This document shows positions 1 to 12,908 of a stretch of DNA of 64,000 nucleotides, piece after piece. Position numbers and translations under genes: made by a program. The notes beneath the pieces were generated by a model. The model did no database searches and was not told the DNA's origin. It was given only the letters and a program-made list of their open reading frames with translations. Positions within the stretch are counted from its first letter, which is position 1. Each line of letters begins with the position of its first letter. The stretch spans positions 3,101,878 through 3,165,877 of the forward strand of contig CM038715.1 in NCBI GenBank assembly GCA_021613375.1, given 5' to 3'. This DNA comes from Megaleporinus macrocephalus. Taxonomy: Eukaryota; Chordata; Actinopteri; Characiformes; Anostomidae.

Positions 1-3000
1 TGATTAGTGCTGTAGTTAGATTAGTGCTGTAGTTTGATTAGTGCTGTAGTTAGATTAGTGCTGTAGTTTGATTAGTGCTGTAGTTAGATTAGTGCTGTAG
101 TTAGATTAGTGCTGTAGTTTGATTAGTGCTGTAGTTTGATTAGTGCTGTAGTTTGATTACTGCTGTAGTTAGATTAGTGCTGTAGTTTGATTAGTGCTGT
201 AGTTAGATTAGTGCTGTAGTTTGATTAGTGCTGTAGTTAGATTAGTGCTGTAGTTAGATTAGTGCTGTAATTAGATTAGTGCTGTAGTTTGATTAGTGCT
301 GTAGTTTGATTGGTGCTGTAATTAGATTAGTGCTGTAGTTTGATTACTGCTGTAGTTTGATTAGTGCTGTAGTTAGATTAGTACTGTAGTTAGATTGGTG
401 CTGTAGTTTGATTAGTGCTGTAGTTAGATTAGTGCCGTAGTTTGATTAGTGCTGTAGTTAGATTCATGCTGTAGTTAGATTAGTGCTTTAGTTAGATTGG
501 TGCTGTAGTTTGATTAGTGCTGTAGTTAGATTAGTGCTGTAGTTAGATTAGTGCTGTAGTTTGATTAGTGCTGTAGTTAGATTAGTGCTGAAGTTAGATT
601 AGTGCTGTAGTTAGATTAGTGCTGTAGTTAGATTAGTGCTGTAGTTAGATTAGTGCTGTAGTTTGATTAGTGCTGTAGTTAGATTAGTGCTGTAGTTTGA
701 TTAGTGCTGTAGTTAGATTAGTGCTGTAGTTAGATTAGTGCTGTAGTTTGATTAGTGCTGTAGTTAGATTAGTGCTGTAGTTTGATTAGTGCTGTAGTTA
801 GATTAGTGCTGTAGTTAGATTAGTGCTGTAGTTTGATTGGTGCTGTAATTAGATTAGTGCTGTAGTTAGATTAGTGCTGTAGTTAGATTAGTGCTGTGGT
901 TAGATTAGTGCTGTGGTTAGATTAGTGCTGTAGTTAGATTAATGCTGTAGTTAGATTAGTGCTGTAGTTTGATTAGTGCTGTAGTTAGATTAGTGCTGTA
1001 GTTAGATTAGTGCTGTAGTTAGATTAATGCTGTAGTTAGATTAGTGCTGTAGTTAGATTAGTGCTGTAATTAGATTAGTGCTGTAGTTAGATTAGTGCTG
1101 CAGTTAGATTAGTGCTGTAGTTAGATTAGTGCTGTAGTTAGATTAGTGCTGTAGTTAGATTAGTGCTGTAGTTTGATTAGTGCTGTAGTTAGATTAGTGC
1201 TGTAGTTAGATTGGTGCTGTAGTTTGATTGGTGCTGTAGTTAGATTAGTGCTGTAGTTTGATTAGTGCTGTAGTTTGATTGGTGCTGTAATTAGATTAGT
1301 GCTGTAGTTTGATTACTGCTGTAGTTAGATTAGTGCTGTAGTTTGATTAGTGCTGTAGTTAGATTAGTGCTGTAGTTAGATTAGTACTGTAGTTTGATTA
1401 GTGCTGTAGTTAGATTGGTGCTGTAATTAGATTAGTGCTGTAGTTAGATTAGTACTGTAGTTTGATTAGTGCTGTAGTTTGATTGGTGCTGTAATTAGAT
1501 TAGTGCTGTAGTTTGATTACTGCTGTAGTTAGATTAGTGCTGTAGTTTGATTAGTGCTGTAGTTAGATTAGTGCTGTAGTTAGATTAGTACTGTAGTTTG
1601 ATTAGTGCTGTAGTTAGATTGGTGCTGTAATTAGATTAGTGCTGTAGTTAGATTAGTACTGTAGTTTGATTAGTGCTGTAGTTAGATTGGTGCTGTAGTT
1701 AGATTAGTACTGTAGTTAGATTAGTGCTGTAGTTAGATTAGTACTGTAGTTTGATTAGTGCTGTAGTTAGATTAGTGCTGTAGTTAGATTAGTACTGTAG
1801 TTTGATTAGTGCTGTAGTTAGATTGGTGCTGTAATTAGATTAGTGCTGTAGTTAGATTAGTACTGTAGTTTGATTAGTGCTGTAGTTAGATTGGTGCTGT
1901 AGTTAGATTAGTGCTGTAGTTAGATTAGTACTGTAGTTTGATTAGTGCTGTAGTTTGATTGGTGCTGTAATTAGATTAGTGCTGTAGTTAGATTAGTACT
2001 GTAGTTTGATTAGTGCTGTAGTTAGATTGGTGCTGTAGTTAGATTAGTACTGTAGTTAGATTGGTGCTGTAGTTTGATTAGTGCCGTAGTTAGATTAGTG
2101 CCGTAGTTTGATTAGTGCTGTAGTTAGATTTGTGCTGTAGTTAGATTAGTGCTTTAGTTAGATTGGTGCTGTAGTTTGATTAGTGCTGTAGTTAGATTAG
2201 TGCTGTAGTTTGATTAGTGCTGTAGTTAGATTAGTGCTGTAGTTAGATTAGTGCTGAAGTTAGATTAGTGCTGTAGTTAGATTAGTGCTGTAGTTAGATT
2301 ACTGCTGTAGTTTGATTAGTGCTGTAGTTAGATTAGTGCTGTAGTTAGATTAGTGCTGTAGTTAGATTAGTGCTGTAGTTTGATTGGTGCTGTAATTAGA
2401 TTAGTGCTGTAGTTAGATTAGTGCTGTAGTTTGATTAGTGCTGTAGTTTGATTAGTGCTGTAGTTTGATTACTGCTGTAGTTAGATTAGTGCTGTAGTTT
2501 GATTAGTACTGTAGTTAGATTAGTGCTGTAGTTTGATTAGTGCTGTAGTTAGATTAGTGCTGTAGTTTGATTGGTGCTGTAATTAGATTGGTGCTGTAGT
2601 TAGATTAGTGCTGTAGTTAGATTAGTGCTTTAGTTAGATTAGTGCTGTAGTTAGATTAGTGCTGTGGTTAGATTAGTGCTGTGGTTAGATTAGTGCTGTA
2701 GTTTGATTAGTGCTGCAGTTAGATTAGTGCTGTAGTTAGATTAGTGCTGTAGTTAGATTAGTGCTGCAGTTAGATTAGTGCTGTAGTTAGATTAGTGCTG
2801 TAGTTTGATTAGTGCTGTAGTTAGATTAGTGCTGTAGTTAGATTGGTGCTGTAGTTTGATTGGTGCTGTAGTTAGATTAGTGCTGTAGTTTGATTAGTGC
2901 TGTAGTTTGATTGGTGCTGTAATTAGATTAGTGCTGTAGTTAGATTAGTGCTGTAGTTTGATTAGTGCTGTAGTTAGATTAGTGCTGTAGTTAGATTAGT

Positions 3001-4938
3001 ACTGTAGTTTGATTGGTGCTGTAATTAGATTAGTGCTGTAGTTAGATTAGTACTGTAGTTTGATTAGTGCTGTAGTTAGATTGGTGCTGTAGTTAGATTA
3101 GTACTGTAGTTAGATTAGTGATGTAGTTAGATTAGTACTGTAGTTTGATTAGTGCTGTAGTTAGATTGGTGCTGTAATTAGATTAGTGCTGTAGTTTGAT
3201 TAGTGCTGTAGTTAGATTAGTGCTGTAGTTAGATTAGTACTGTAGTTTGATTAGTGCTGTAGTTAGATTGGTGCTGTAATTAGATTAGTGCTGTAGTTAG
3301 ATTAGTACTGTAGTTTGATTAGTGCTGTAGTTAGATTGGTGCTGTAGTTAGATTAGTACTGTAGTTAGATTGGTGCTGTAGTTAGATTAGTACTGTAGTT
3401 AGATTGGTGCTGTAGTTTGATTAGTGCTGTAGTTAGATTAGTGCCGTAGTTTGATTAGTGCTGTAGTTAGATTCGTGCTTTAGTTAGATTGGTGCTGTAG
3501 TTTGATTAGTGCTGTAGTTAGATTAGTGCTGTAGTTAGATTAGTGCTGTAGTTAGATTAGTGCTGAAGTTAGATTAGTGCTGTAGTTAGATTAGTGCTGT
3601 AGTTAGATTACTGCTGTAGTTTGATTAGTGCTGTAGTTAGATTAGTGCTGTAGTTAGATTAGTGCTGTAGTTAGATTAGTGCTGTAGTTTGATTGGTGCT
3701 GTAATTAGATTAGTGCTGTAGTTAGATTAGTGCTGTAGTTTGATTAGTGCTGTAGTTTGATTAGTGCTGTAGTTTGATTACTGCTGTAGTTAGATTAGTG
3801 CTGTAGTTAGATTAGTACTGTAGTTAGATTAGTGCTGTAGTTTGATTAGTGCTGTAGTTAGATTAGTGCTGTAGTTTGATTGGTGCTGTAATTAGATTGG
3901 TGCTGTAGTTAGATTAGTGCTGTAGTTAGATTAGTGCTTTAGTTAGATTAGTGCTGTAGTTAGATTAGTGCTGTGGTTAGATTAGTGCTGTGGTTAGATT
4001 AGTGCTGTAGTTTGATTAGTGCTGCAGTTAGATTAGTGCTGTAGTTAGATTAGTGCTGTAGTTAGATTAGTGCTGCAGTTAGATTAGTGCTGTAGTTAGA
4101 TTAGTGCTGTAGTTTGATTAGTGCTGTAGTTAGATTAGTGCTGTAGTTAGATTGGTGCTGTAGTTTGATTGGTGCTGTAGTTAGATTAGTGCTGTAGTTT
4201 GATTAGTGCTGTAGTTTGATTGGTGCTGTAATTAGATTAGTGCTGTAGTTAGATTAGTGCTGTAGTTTGATTAGTGCTGTAGTTAGATTAGTGCTGTAGT
4301 TAGATTAGTACTGTAGTTTGATTAGTGCTGTAGTTAGATTGGTGCTGTAATTAGATTAGTGCTGTAGTTAGATTAGTACTGTAGTTTGATTAGTGCTGTA
4401 GTTAGATTGGTGCTGTAGTTAGATTAGTACTGTAGTTAGATTAGTGATGTAGTTAGATTAGTACTGTAGTTTGATTAGTGCTGTAGTTAGATTGGTGCTG
4501 TAATTAGATTAGTGCTGTAGTTTGATTAGTGCTGTAGTTAGATTAGTGCTGTAGTTAGATTAGTACTGTAGTTTGATTAGTGCTGTAGTTAGATTGGTGC
4601 TGTAATTAGATTAGTGCTGTAGTTAGATTAGTACTGTAGTTTGATTAGTGCTGTAGTTAGATTGGTGCTGTAGTTAGATTAGTACTGTAGTTAGATTGGT
4701 GCTGTAGTTTGATTAGTGCTGTAGTTAGATTGGTGCTGTAGTTAGATTAGTACTGTAGTTAGATTGGTGCTGTAGTTTGATTAGTGCTGTAGTTAGATTA
4801 GTGCTGTAGTTGGATTAGTGCTGTAGTTTGATTAGTGCTGGAGTTAGATTAGTGCTGTAGTTAGATTAGTGCTGTAGTTTGATTAGTGCTGTAGTTTGAT
4901 TAGTGCTGTAGTTGGATTAGTGCTGTAGTTAGATTAGT
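1..4938. repeat. 17-bp minisatellite, about 290 units
   Basis: The unit is GATTAGTGCTGTAGTTA or GATTAGTGCTGTAGTTT, repeated head to tail from the first base to about 4938. Variant units (GTACTG, GTGCCG, GTGCTTT, GTGCTGCAG, GTGATG, TTGGTG) recur in the same order about 1.3 kb apart, always at distances that are multiples of 17. This shows a higher-order repeat on top of the 17-bp unit. The array continues beyond the left edge of the window. I see no coding potential in it. Confidence 0.97.
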
Positions 4939-4985
4939 AGTAGATTTTCTTTCAATGATCCATTAAAAATGTTCTTCTTTCTCCA

Positions 4986-5088
4986 GGACAAGCCAAGCAA
5001 AACATCTTACAAGTGTTTTTGTCTGGTATCAGTTTCGGATACTGAGAGCACAAAGAACGCCCACATTAAAGTCTTCAAATTGTTTTGA
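4986..5088 (+). CDS. Possible terminal exon of an unidentified plus-strand gene
   Basis: Directly after the minisatellite, a pyrimidine-rich tract ending TTTCTCCAG is followed by 33 open codons and a TGA at 5086-5088. The encoded peptide begins DKPSKTSYKCFCLVSVSDTE and ends in FKLF. Two AATAAA signals follow at 5526-5531 and 5547-5552, which would give a 3'UTR of about 450 nt. I do not recognise the family. The rest of such a gene would lie beyond or across the minisatellite, so I cannot test the reading phase. The stretch could equally be chance open sequence next to a splice-like motif. Confidence 0.25.
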
Positions 5089-5964
5089 TTTAACTTCTTC
5101 TGTAAACTGAGAGTGAGATGATGTACAAGCAAGAACAAGAGGCAGCAGTTAATCATTTACAGTCTACAAGAAAACGAGAAGGTGGAATCAAGATCATATT
5201 TTATCAACACTGGGTTCATGTCATGCTTTCCTGATCACATTGTAGATGTGAGCACTACTTTAAAGGACTCTGCAGCAACTGTATGATTCAACACAAACAT
5301 AATGTAATTATTCATATTCCACTAAATATATTTTCTAATTAACTTAATATTTTAAACTGTTGCACGGATGGGCACTAGTCACTTGGCTGGTCACTGCTAG
5401 ATATAGAATATTGTGTCAGACATAGAATATTAATGGAATAGTGCAGATGGTGCACATTAATTTAGAAAAAATCAAGTATAGACATTTTGTAGACATAGTT
5501 TGTTTATTTGAGTTGAGAATCTACTAATAAAGCTGATATACAGTGAAATAAATCTCCCTTTTGAAATGACTGAAACTAATTTCTGGCAAAAAACTAAGTG
5601 CTTTATTTCAATATCATTAAAACACTGCAACATATAATTATCATCATCGTCAACAAACTAAAGCAGGACCTGACTAGAAGTTCAAGAGAGGAGAGGCTTC
5701 AGTTTTTAGCTGATGATGGATTGCAATCTTCTTCGCATTGCAAAGTGTGGACACGAGTTATGGCCTCTTTAATCCTGCAAAGTACATCCAATTTAAGATT
5801 TTTAATACAGTATTTAAGGATTTTTCTTTTCTATCCTGTTTTAGCTGAAAACGACTGCATGCATTTTTACATCGATTTTCTTGACTGACCTGGCAACCCC
5901 CACTCCAGACTCCAACAGGCTCACAAATACACATAAATGAGACAGAACAAAGACATCATCCTAA

Positions 5965-5968
<4 letters not shown>

Positions 5969-6020
<52 letters not shown>
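5969..6020. repeat. (GA)n microsatellite
   Basis: A pure GA dinucleotide run of about 26 units, next to the left end of a degenerate Tc1-like element. Confidence 0.95.
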
Positions 6021-6024
<4 letters not shown>

Positions 6025-6119
6025 CTTTGCATACATTGCTCATATTGCACTAGCATGAAATGAGACCACAGAGGTTACTGTGAAAAGTTTGCTGCCTCAG
6101 TTTTTAAGGTGGCCATTGG

Positions 6120-7260
6120 TATTAACTCCAGATTGTGAGAGAGTGATCAGATGAATTGCAATTAATTGCAAGTCATTCCTATGAAAAATTACTGCATTCC
6201 AGCTCTACAGAAAGACCTCCAAACATCATTTCAGCGATGATCTCGTTAGCTCAGGAGAAAAGGTTAATGAGGACAAGTCAGCTGATATCATTCGGTCCTG
6301 CTGATTAGAAGAGCAGACTGGTTGCTTTCAAAGGGAAGTGTTCTTCTGGTAACACGTGCAGTCATCATTGCATTGTCTGAAAAGGGTTTCACAGGCGAGG
6401 ACACTGCTGCTCGTAAGATACACCCCAATCAGCCATTTATCCAATCATCAAGAACTTCAAGGAGAGTGGTCCAACTGCAGTGAAGAAGCTTCAAGGCACC
6501 GAAGAAAATCAAGCAAGCGTCAGGACCGTCTCCTAAAACTTGCTCAGGAACAGCAGAGGGCAGGTGTGAGTGCATCTGAACACACAGTGAGACGAAGGCT
6601 TTTAGAGGACGGCGAAGAAGCTACTTCTCTTCAAGAAGAACATCAAGGACAGACTGATGTTTTGCTGAAAGACATTGGACTGCAGAGGACTGGGGTACAG
6701 TTATTCTCTCTGATGAAGCCCCCTCAGACTGTTTGGGACATCTGGAAAATGATTGTCTGGAGAAGAAAAGTAGAGAGGTACCATGAGTCCTGCGTCACAC
6801 CAACGGTGAAGCATCCTGAGACCATTCATGTGTGGAGTTGCTTCTCATCCAGGGGAGGGGGTTTGCTCAAAATATTGTTCAAGAACACTGCTATGATTTA
6901 GAAACAATATCAAAACATCCAGGAGCAACTTCTCCCAACCATCCAGGAGCAGTTTGGAGATCAACAATGCTTTTTGCAGCATAATGGAGCTCCATGTCAC
7001 AAGACAAAAATGATAACCAAGTGACTCGGTGAACAAAACATTGTAATTTTGGATCCATGACCAGAAAACTCTCCAGATCTCAATCCCATTGAGAACCTGT
7101 GGTAATCCTTAAAAAGTGGGGTGGACAAACAAAAACTGTGATCAACTCTAAGCACTGAATAGGCAAGAATGGGTTGCCATCATTTAAGATTTTGCCCAGA
7201 AGTTGATATCCAGCGTGCTGAGGCACATTGTCTTAAAGTCTTAAAGAAGAGTCAACACTG
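6120..7260 (+). mobile_element. Degenerate Tc1/mariner DNA transposon
   Basis: Translation in mixed plus-strand frames gives Tc1 transposase blocks in the right order: an HTH-side region (RLLKLAQEQQRAGVS around 6540), PTVKHPETIHVWSCFSSRG (6810-6855), LQHNGAPCHKTKM (around 6970) and PENSPDLNPIENLW (around 7060). The frame changes and contains several stops. The second catalytic Asp of the usual FQQDNxPxH motif reads as Asn. The element is therefore inactive. The ends are blurred and I could not place the terminal inverted repeats, so the coordinates are approximate. Confidence 0.85.
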
Positions 7261-8368
7261 TAAATATTAAGTCTTTGCTTAAACTGAATGCACTGTAAAA
7301 ACTGATTCAGACTCAAAGCAAATTATACTTATATTCAAAATGCTCACAAACATCCCATAATGTTTACACTGTTCCTAAATTTTTTTATGTTTATTGAACC
7401 TCAGGTTTGCAGTATAAACTGAACTGAATAAACTGATCAGAATCTACTTAATTATTCTAGACACCAGAGCAACATTAAAGTATAAAGGAAGGAGCTTAAA
7501 AAAAGAAAACTCAAATATGAAAAATAACGAAGTAAAAAGAACGAGCAAAGAACAAAAGAAAACACAAAACAAACTCCAGAAAACAGAAAAAGAATAAGAA
7601 TTCAAAAAGAGCTCAGAAAATAAAAGAGAAGAATTAAGAGTAGCATGCCCACTGTATTATCCTTTTGTTTAGGATCTACTCCTTTCAGTTATTGCTCCTT
7701 TTTTTATTCTTCGTTTTGTAGACACCAGAGTCGGCGTGTTCCTTTGTTCTCCTTGCCGCCAAAAGCTCTCGCTGAAAGTGGTGGGTTTTTGTGTTCGCCA
7801 TTTCTTTTTCCACCTGTTTTCACCCTTTACTTTGCTGCCGAGAGCTCTCCTGAGGCCGTGCACCTCTTATTTCCAGTCCTTTCATCCCCCTGTTAAGCCC
7901 CTGCTGACTCTCCTCGTGGAGAAGTGGCCCCGCGTTGGTCTCAACACTACGGTCAGGGTTTGCGTCCCCACACAGCCACACACACTCACACACACGCCCT
8001 CTGACATGCATGCTGTATTCGAAAATAAATAAATAAAATGTAAACAAATAAATAAATGATGAATAAGATGATAAAACCCGTTGGCGTGCACTGAAACCTG
8101 CAACATAAACGTGAATGGGTTTCTTCCCTGCACTTCAGTCCAACCACCTGCCGGAGCCGTAACACTCAGAGGGACATCTAAGTTTTTCAAGGATTGTAGT
8201 GGGAGCACTGGGGCGTCAGGTGTGACTGCATGATCAGTGTAAATGGCTTCCATGGCTCACAGGTCAGGCAGGAGGGCCCGTTATAGAATTTAACTTAGGG
8301 TCCCAGGGAGGGCAGGACTGGCTCTGGGTAGTATCACAGGTTTTCAGGTTAAATAAGCCACGGCTCAC
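7261..8368. other. Intergenic stretch without a recognisable gene
   Basis: An A-rich tract (about 7490-7640) is followed by pyrimidine-rich sequence and a short CA-rich run (7970-8000). I searched the minus strand here for the two missing legumain C-terminal exons, looking for a segment resembling [13 protein letters not shown] and the short tail exon. I found none. Confidence 0.5.
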
Positions 8369-10877
8369 CTGCTCCTCATGCCACTCACTGAAGGTCAATC
8401 TGAAATGCTCTGCCACATCTTTCATATCGTCCAGTCGAGTCCGCGGACGTCTGATCAGCACGGCTGCAGCATCTCGATCAGGGCGAGCATGTTCAGTAAC
8501 ACTGTGCACAGTCCTTTCAGTCCTGACTCTTTTCTTAAAAAGAACAAGCAACAGTAAAAAAGATAAAAACAATCTACCGCTGCATTGTTACGTTAATGCA
8601 TTTAAAATAAAACAATAAAATATAATAATATAAAAAAATAAAATATAATAATATATATAAAAAAATAATAATATAAAAAAATAAAATATGATAATACAAA
8701 AAAATAAAATATCATTATTTTCCTGGTCAGGACCTCCATAGGACCACCAAAGAGCAGGCATTAATTTCCCTCTGGGATCCATCCATCCATCCATCCATCC
8801 ATCCATCCATCCATCCATCCATCCATCCATCCATCCATCCATCCATCCATCCATCCATCCATCCATCCATCCATCCATCCATCCATCCATCCATCCATCC
8901 ATCCATCTTCTCAGTGACACTGACGTGGTGGTGATGTGTTAGTGTGTGTTGTGTTTGTATGAGTGGATCAGACACTGATAATAATCATCCTGTTCCTGGG
9001 TTAGACCCCTACAGGACCACCACAGAGCAGGCATTATTTGTGTGGTGGATTATTCTCAGCACTGGAGTGACTCCGACATGGTGGTGGTGTGCTAGTGTAA
9101 GAGTGGATCAGACACAGCAGTGCTGCTGGAGCTTTTAAACACTTTGTCCACTCACGGTCCACTCTAATAGCCACGCCTACCTTGTTGATCCACCATGTAG
9201 CTCTTCTGTTGCTTTATTGCATTGTTTGTGATGGTCATCCTCTAGCTCAGGAGTGTTTAATTAAGGTCAGTAAGGTCCAGTTAGAGGAGATCTCCTCAGG
9301 CCGGTCCAGACCGTCATCATTTCTAGCGTGTGTTCTGATTCAGGGGTGTATCCTGTTTACTGAAGTATCTAGTATCAGCATCTTATACCATCAGCTACTG
9401 AAACACCAACACACCACACATACCGTTCAGTATATTTCAGTTTATTTACTGTTTAAATACTGAACTGAATTAATTATTTATAAACAAATAATAAATGTTT
9501 TTTACTCAAGTAAAAACAAGAGCTACATTAAAAACAGGATGCTTTGAGAAAAAGAGCATCTTTTAGTATATATTTATTGAAAGTTAACTCAGTTTCACAG
9601 CTTGACCTGCTGGTTTGGAGCCGCATATAATTTTCAGAGCTTGTTATTCTCTCTCCGACCTGCTTTACTTTCTGATTGCTGCTTCTCCCTTCGTACCTCG
9701 CCTGTGTGCGCCGCACTCCCGAATATGCACAGATCTGACTGGCTGAGGAGCGCCTTTGATGACCTTACAATGCACGTGATTGGTCTGTGTACCGCAAAGC
9801 CCGTATACCGTAAAGACAAGAAAAGTTCCGCCACTTACAATAATTTTAACACTTAAAAAATAAACACTTACAAAATTTAATCGCTCTTAAAATAGTTGGG
9901 CAACATCCGGGTCCGGAGCGCGGCCCGCCTATTAGTGACCTCTGCTTTAGCTTTTCACGCTGCCCACAGGACGCAGTTGGGTGAACAGTTCTGGTTAGTG
10001 GACGATTCTCTGTCCAGCTGTGACACTACAGTGTCTGATCCACTTGTACACTAACACACCACCACCACTCCATCACTTCAGAGCTGAGAATGATCCACCA
10101 CAAAATTATAGATAGATAGATACATTATTGATCCCAGGATGAAAGAGGATTAACAAAGCATGCAGAGAAACAGATGAACAGTCTTGTAAAACTACAACTA
10201 CTGTACACGTCCTTGTTTCTTACGATAGGGATCGACACCACAGCTTTCTATTTGTTTCAAATATGAATCTGACAGGTTGTGCCGTCTCACTAGGAGCTGA
10301 TTTAAGGTGATAAAAGTAGGAGGATGCTCTGGACTCTGGACTGGGTTTGTTCAGGATCCACTACTCTCTCAAAAATATCAGTGTCTCATTTATTCCACCA
10401 ATGCGATTGACGGAAACAAGAAAATTAATTTAAAATAATTTAAAATTAAAATTAAGAGTGTTCCATGCTTTTGCTCCTGCTGGTGGCAGTTTTTCTGTGC
10501 TTGCTCCTTTAAAAACAGAGTAATATCCAGTTTTCAGTTTATCACCTACTGCCAGCGTGTAAACACATACTAAGAGATAACGAGAGGTTGAGTAATATAT
10601 AAACCTACACACATCATAACCGCACAACTCACAGCTATATGTACTCTGCTCTTGGCTGTCCCTCGGTTTAGGCTATCTACTGTGGGTGGCAGATCTTTCA
10701 GTGTTGCTGCCCCCACTCTTTGGAATGCCCTACCTCCTTCTGTTCGCTTCTATCTTCCTCTGTTTTATGTGTAAATCTCAGCTCACCTTTTCTCTTCTTT
10801 CCTTCACTCTTTAACTTTTTTTTTCCTCGGATGTTCTGTGTCCTTGGGTTTGTGAAAGGCGCTCAATAATTGCAACC

Positions 10878-10920
<43 letters not shown>

Positions 10921-10932
10921 TTTATTTTTATT

Positions 10933-10986
<54 letters not shown>

Positions 10987-10993
10987 GTTGTTA

Positions 10994-11029
<36 letters not shown>

Positions 11030-11082
11030 GTAGTAGTAGTAGTAGTAGTGTTATTATTAGTGTTATTATTATTATTATTATT

Positions 11083-11138
<56 letters not shown>

Positions 11139-11152
11139 CATTATTATTAGTG

Positions 11153-11198
<46 letters not shown>

Positions 11199-11212
11199 CA
11201 TTATTATTATTA

Positions 11213-11279
<67 letters not shown>

Positions 11280-12908
11280 GTTTCAGTGACCAGGGACTGA
11301 ACACTGGATGAATGTGTTCTGGGCAGGGAAGCTGAAAAAGAGCAGGACCAGTCGCACAGCTCCGTAAAAGAAACCGGAAAGTTATGTGCGTTTATCAGTT
11401 ACCTGCAGAAGCTTGTTGTAATCTCTCTGTAGAGCACTCTTCTTCTCAGGATCCGTTTCTCTTTGAATCCTCTTCTGATAAATTATCAGTGGGACTTCAT
11501 AGGCTGGGGTGAGATCTGTTAGTCTGAATGTTTCAGCTCTGCTAACACGCTCTGTCTGAGCTCGGGAGTCAGGACAACCCAGGAAATCACTGATGAACAG
11601 TTTGCTCAGCTCCTGAAGGAAAGTAAGGAAACAACATTAGAGGTTAGATATGTAAATTTCAATTAAACATTTTAAGTTATATATTAAACACTCTCATAAA
11701 CATGAAGTCATATGTGAACATTTGCAAACCCAGTATATTAAATTTAGCATTCATTTAATTTAGAAAATCAAAACATTGCTGCAAATAATAGAATTGTGTG
11801 TGGGTGTATATATGTATATGCATATGTATAGATATGTAAATATGTGTATGTATGTATGTATGTATGTATCTATATATTTTTTTTTCTTTTTTCTTCTCTT
11901 TTTCTTTTCTTTCATTTGTTTGTTTATTTAGTTGTTTATTTATTTATTTATATTATTATTATTGTTGTTTATTTATTTTATCTTCCTATTTTTTTTTCCT
12001 TCCTTCCTTTCTTTCTTCTTTCTTTTTCCTCTCCTGTATTGCCTGTCAGGCCTGGCTGAATAAATAAATAATTTAAATAGAAATACAAACATTAACAAGA
12101 ATAGGCTATGAATTGTGATTGTGAAAATTGCCAGACATGACAGGTTAATAAAAAAAAAAAAAAAATAAAATCAACAAAATAAGAATGGGAGCTCCTGGAC
12201 TTCTGCATATGACTAGATTCCAATTAGATGATTCTCCTTCATTCACCTTAAGTGAATGTAGCCTTGACCAGGAGGAGTTGACGTCATCCGGTGGTGCCCA
12301 CCGTTCATCAGGTGTTTCGACCCTCAACCACGACAGCAGTGGTGGCCAAGTCATTGCCCATCTCCTCCTCCTGGCTTCCAGCTTAACTCCTCTCTCCTAC
12401 CCCATAACTAGCAAGAGGCTCTTACTGCTGCTTTCCCCATCCTGCGAGCTGCTGTCTTTCTCTCCTTCCCTGTCACTCCAATGGCTCTGAGAATTCTCCA
12501 AACTAACTGGGCTGGAAATCCCGGCCTCAACCGGGAACAGCCATGCCTGCCATCCGTTCCCCCTACAGTCTTGCAGAAGGTCTTGATATTGCGTGCTCTT
12601 TCTAAATGTATTTATTCCTCATAAACTCAAACCTCATAACTAGTTTTGTTATGCTTAATGATTTTTTGAGAACATGCAGCCTAATTTTAAAGTTATTAAG
12701 TTAAAGTTCATCTGAAGTGGTTGTAGAGATGAGATAAAACTCGGCCAAATTTCTTGCTAATCTGAAAAAAAGGAGCGGTCAGTGAGATGTTAGCATTTCA
12801 TTGCATGTTTATACCTACATTGTTGCCGTACTGACAAGGGGTGGACTGGGTGAGCTTCTTTTGCAGATACACAAACTGGTCCTGGAAGGTTGTCCTAGTA
12901 AGATTAGA
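8369..12908 (-). CDS. Prodomain exons of the minus legumain-like gene
   Basis: Three exons (12908-12819, 11612-11403, 8533-8369) encode residues 225-379, the linker and most of the death-domain-like activation module that caps the active site in legumain. The first has an NLT sequon and [14 protein letters not shown]. The second contains [20 protein letters not shown], where the human Asn323 autocleavage position reads Thr. The third ends [13 protein letters not shown]. This matches THCFNWH of human legumain, but with the Cys replaced by Phe, and the upstream SCYPE-type cysteine is also absent. The 2.9 kb intron before the last exon holds a LINE tail, a long ATT microsatellite and a CATC microsatellite. 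Confidence 0.75.

Noticed and set aside
8588..8975. Minus-strand frames with MDGW/DGWM repeats
   Set aside because: Direct product of the ATCC tetranucleotide array.
10863..11311. Poly-Ile, poly-Leu and poly-Tyr open frames
   Set aside because: Translations of the (ATT)n microsatellite on both strands.
12279..12286. TGACGTCA as a functional cAMP-response element
   Set aside because: Isolated octamer in the middle of an intron, with no promoter context.
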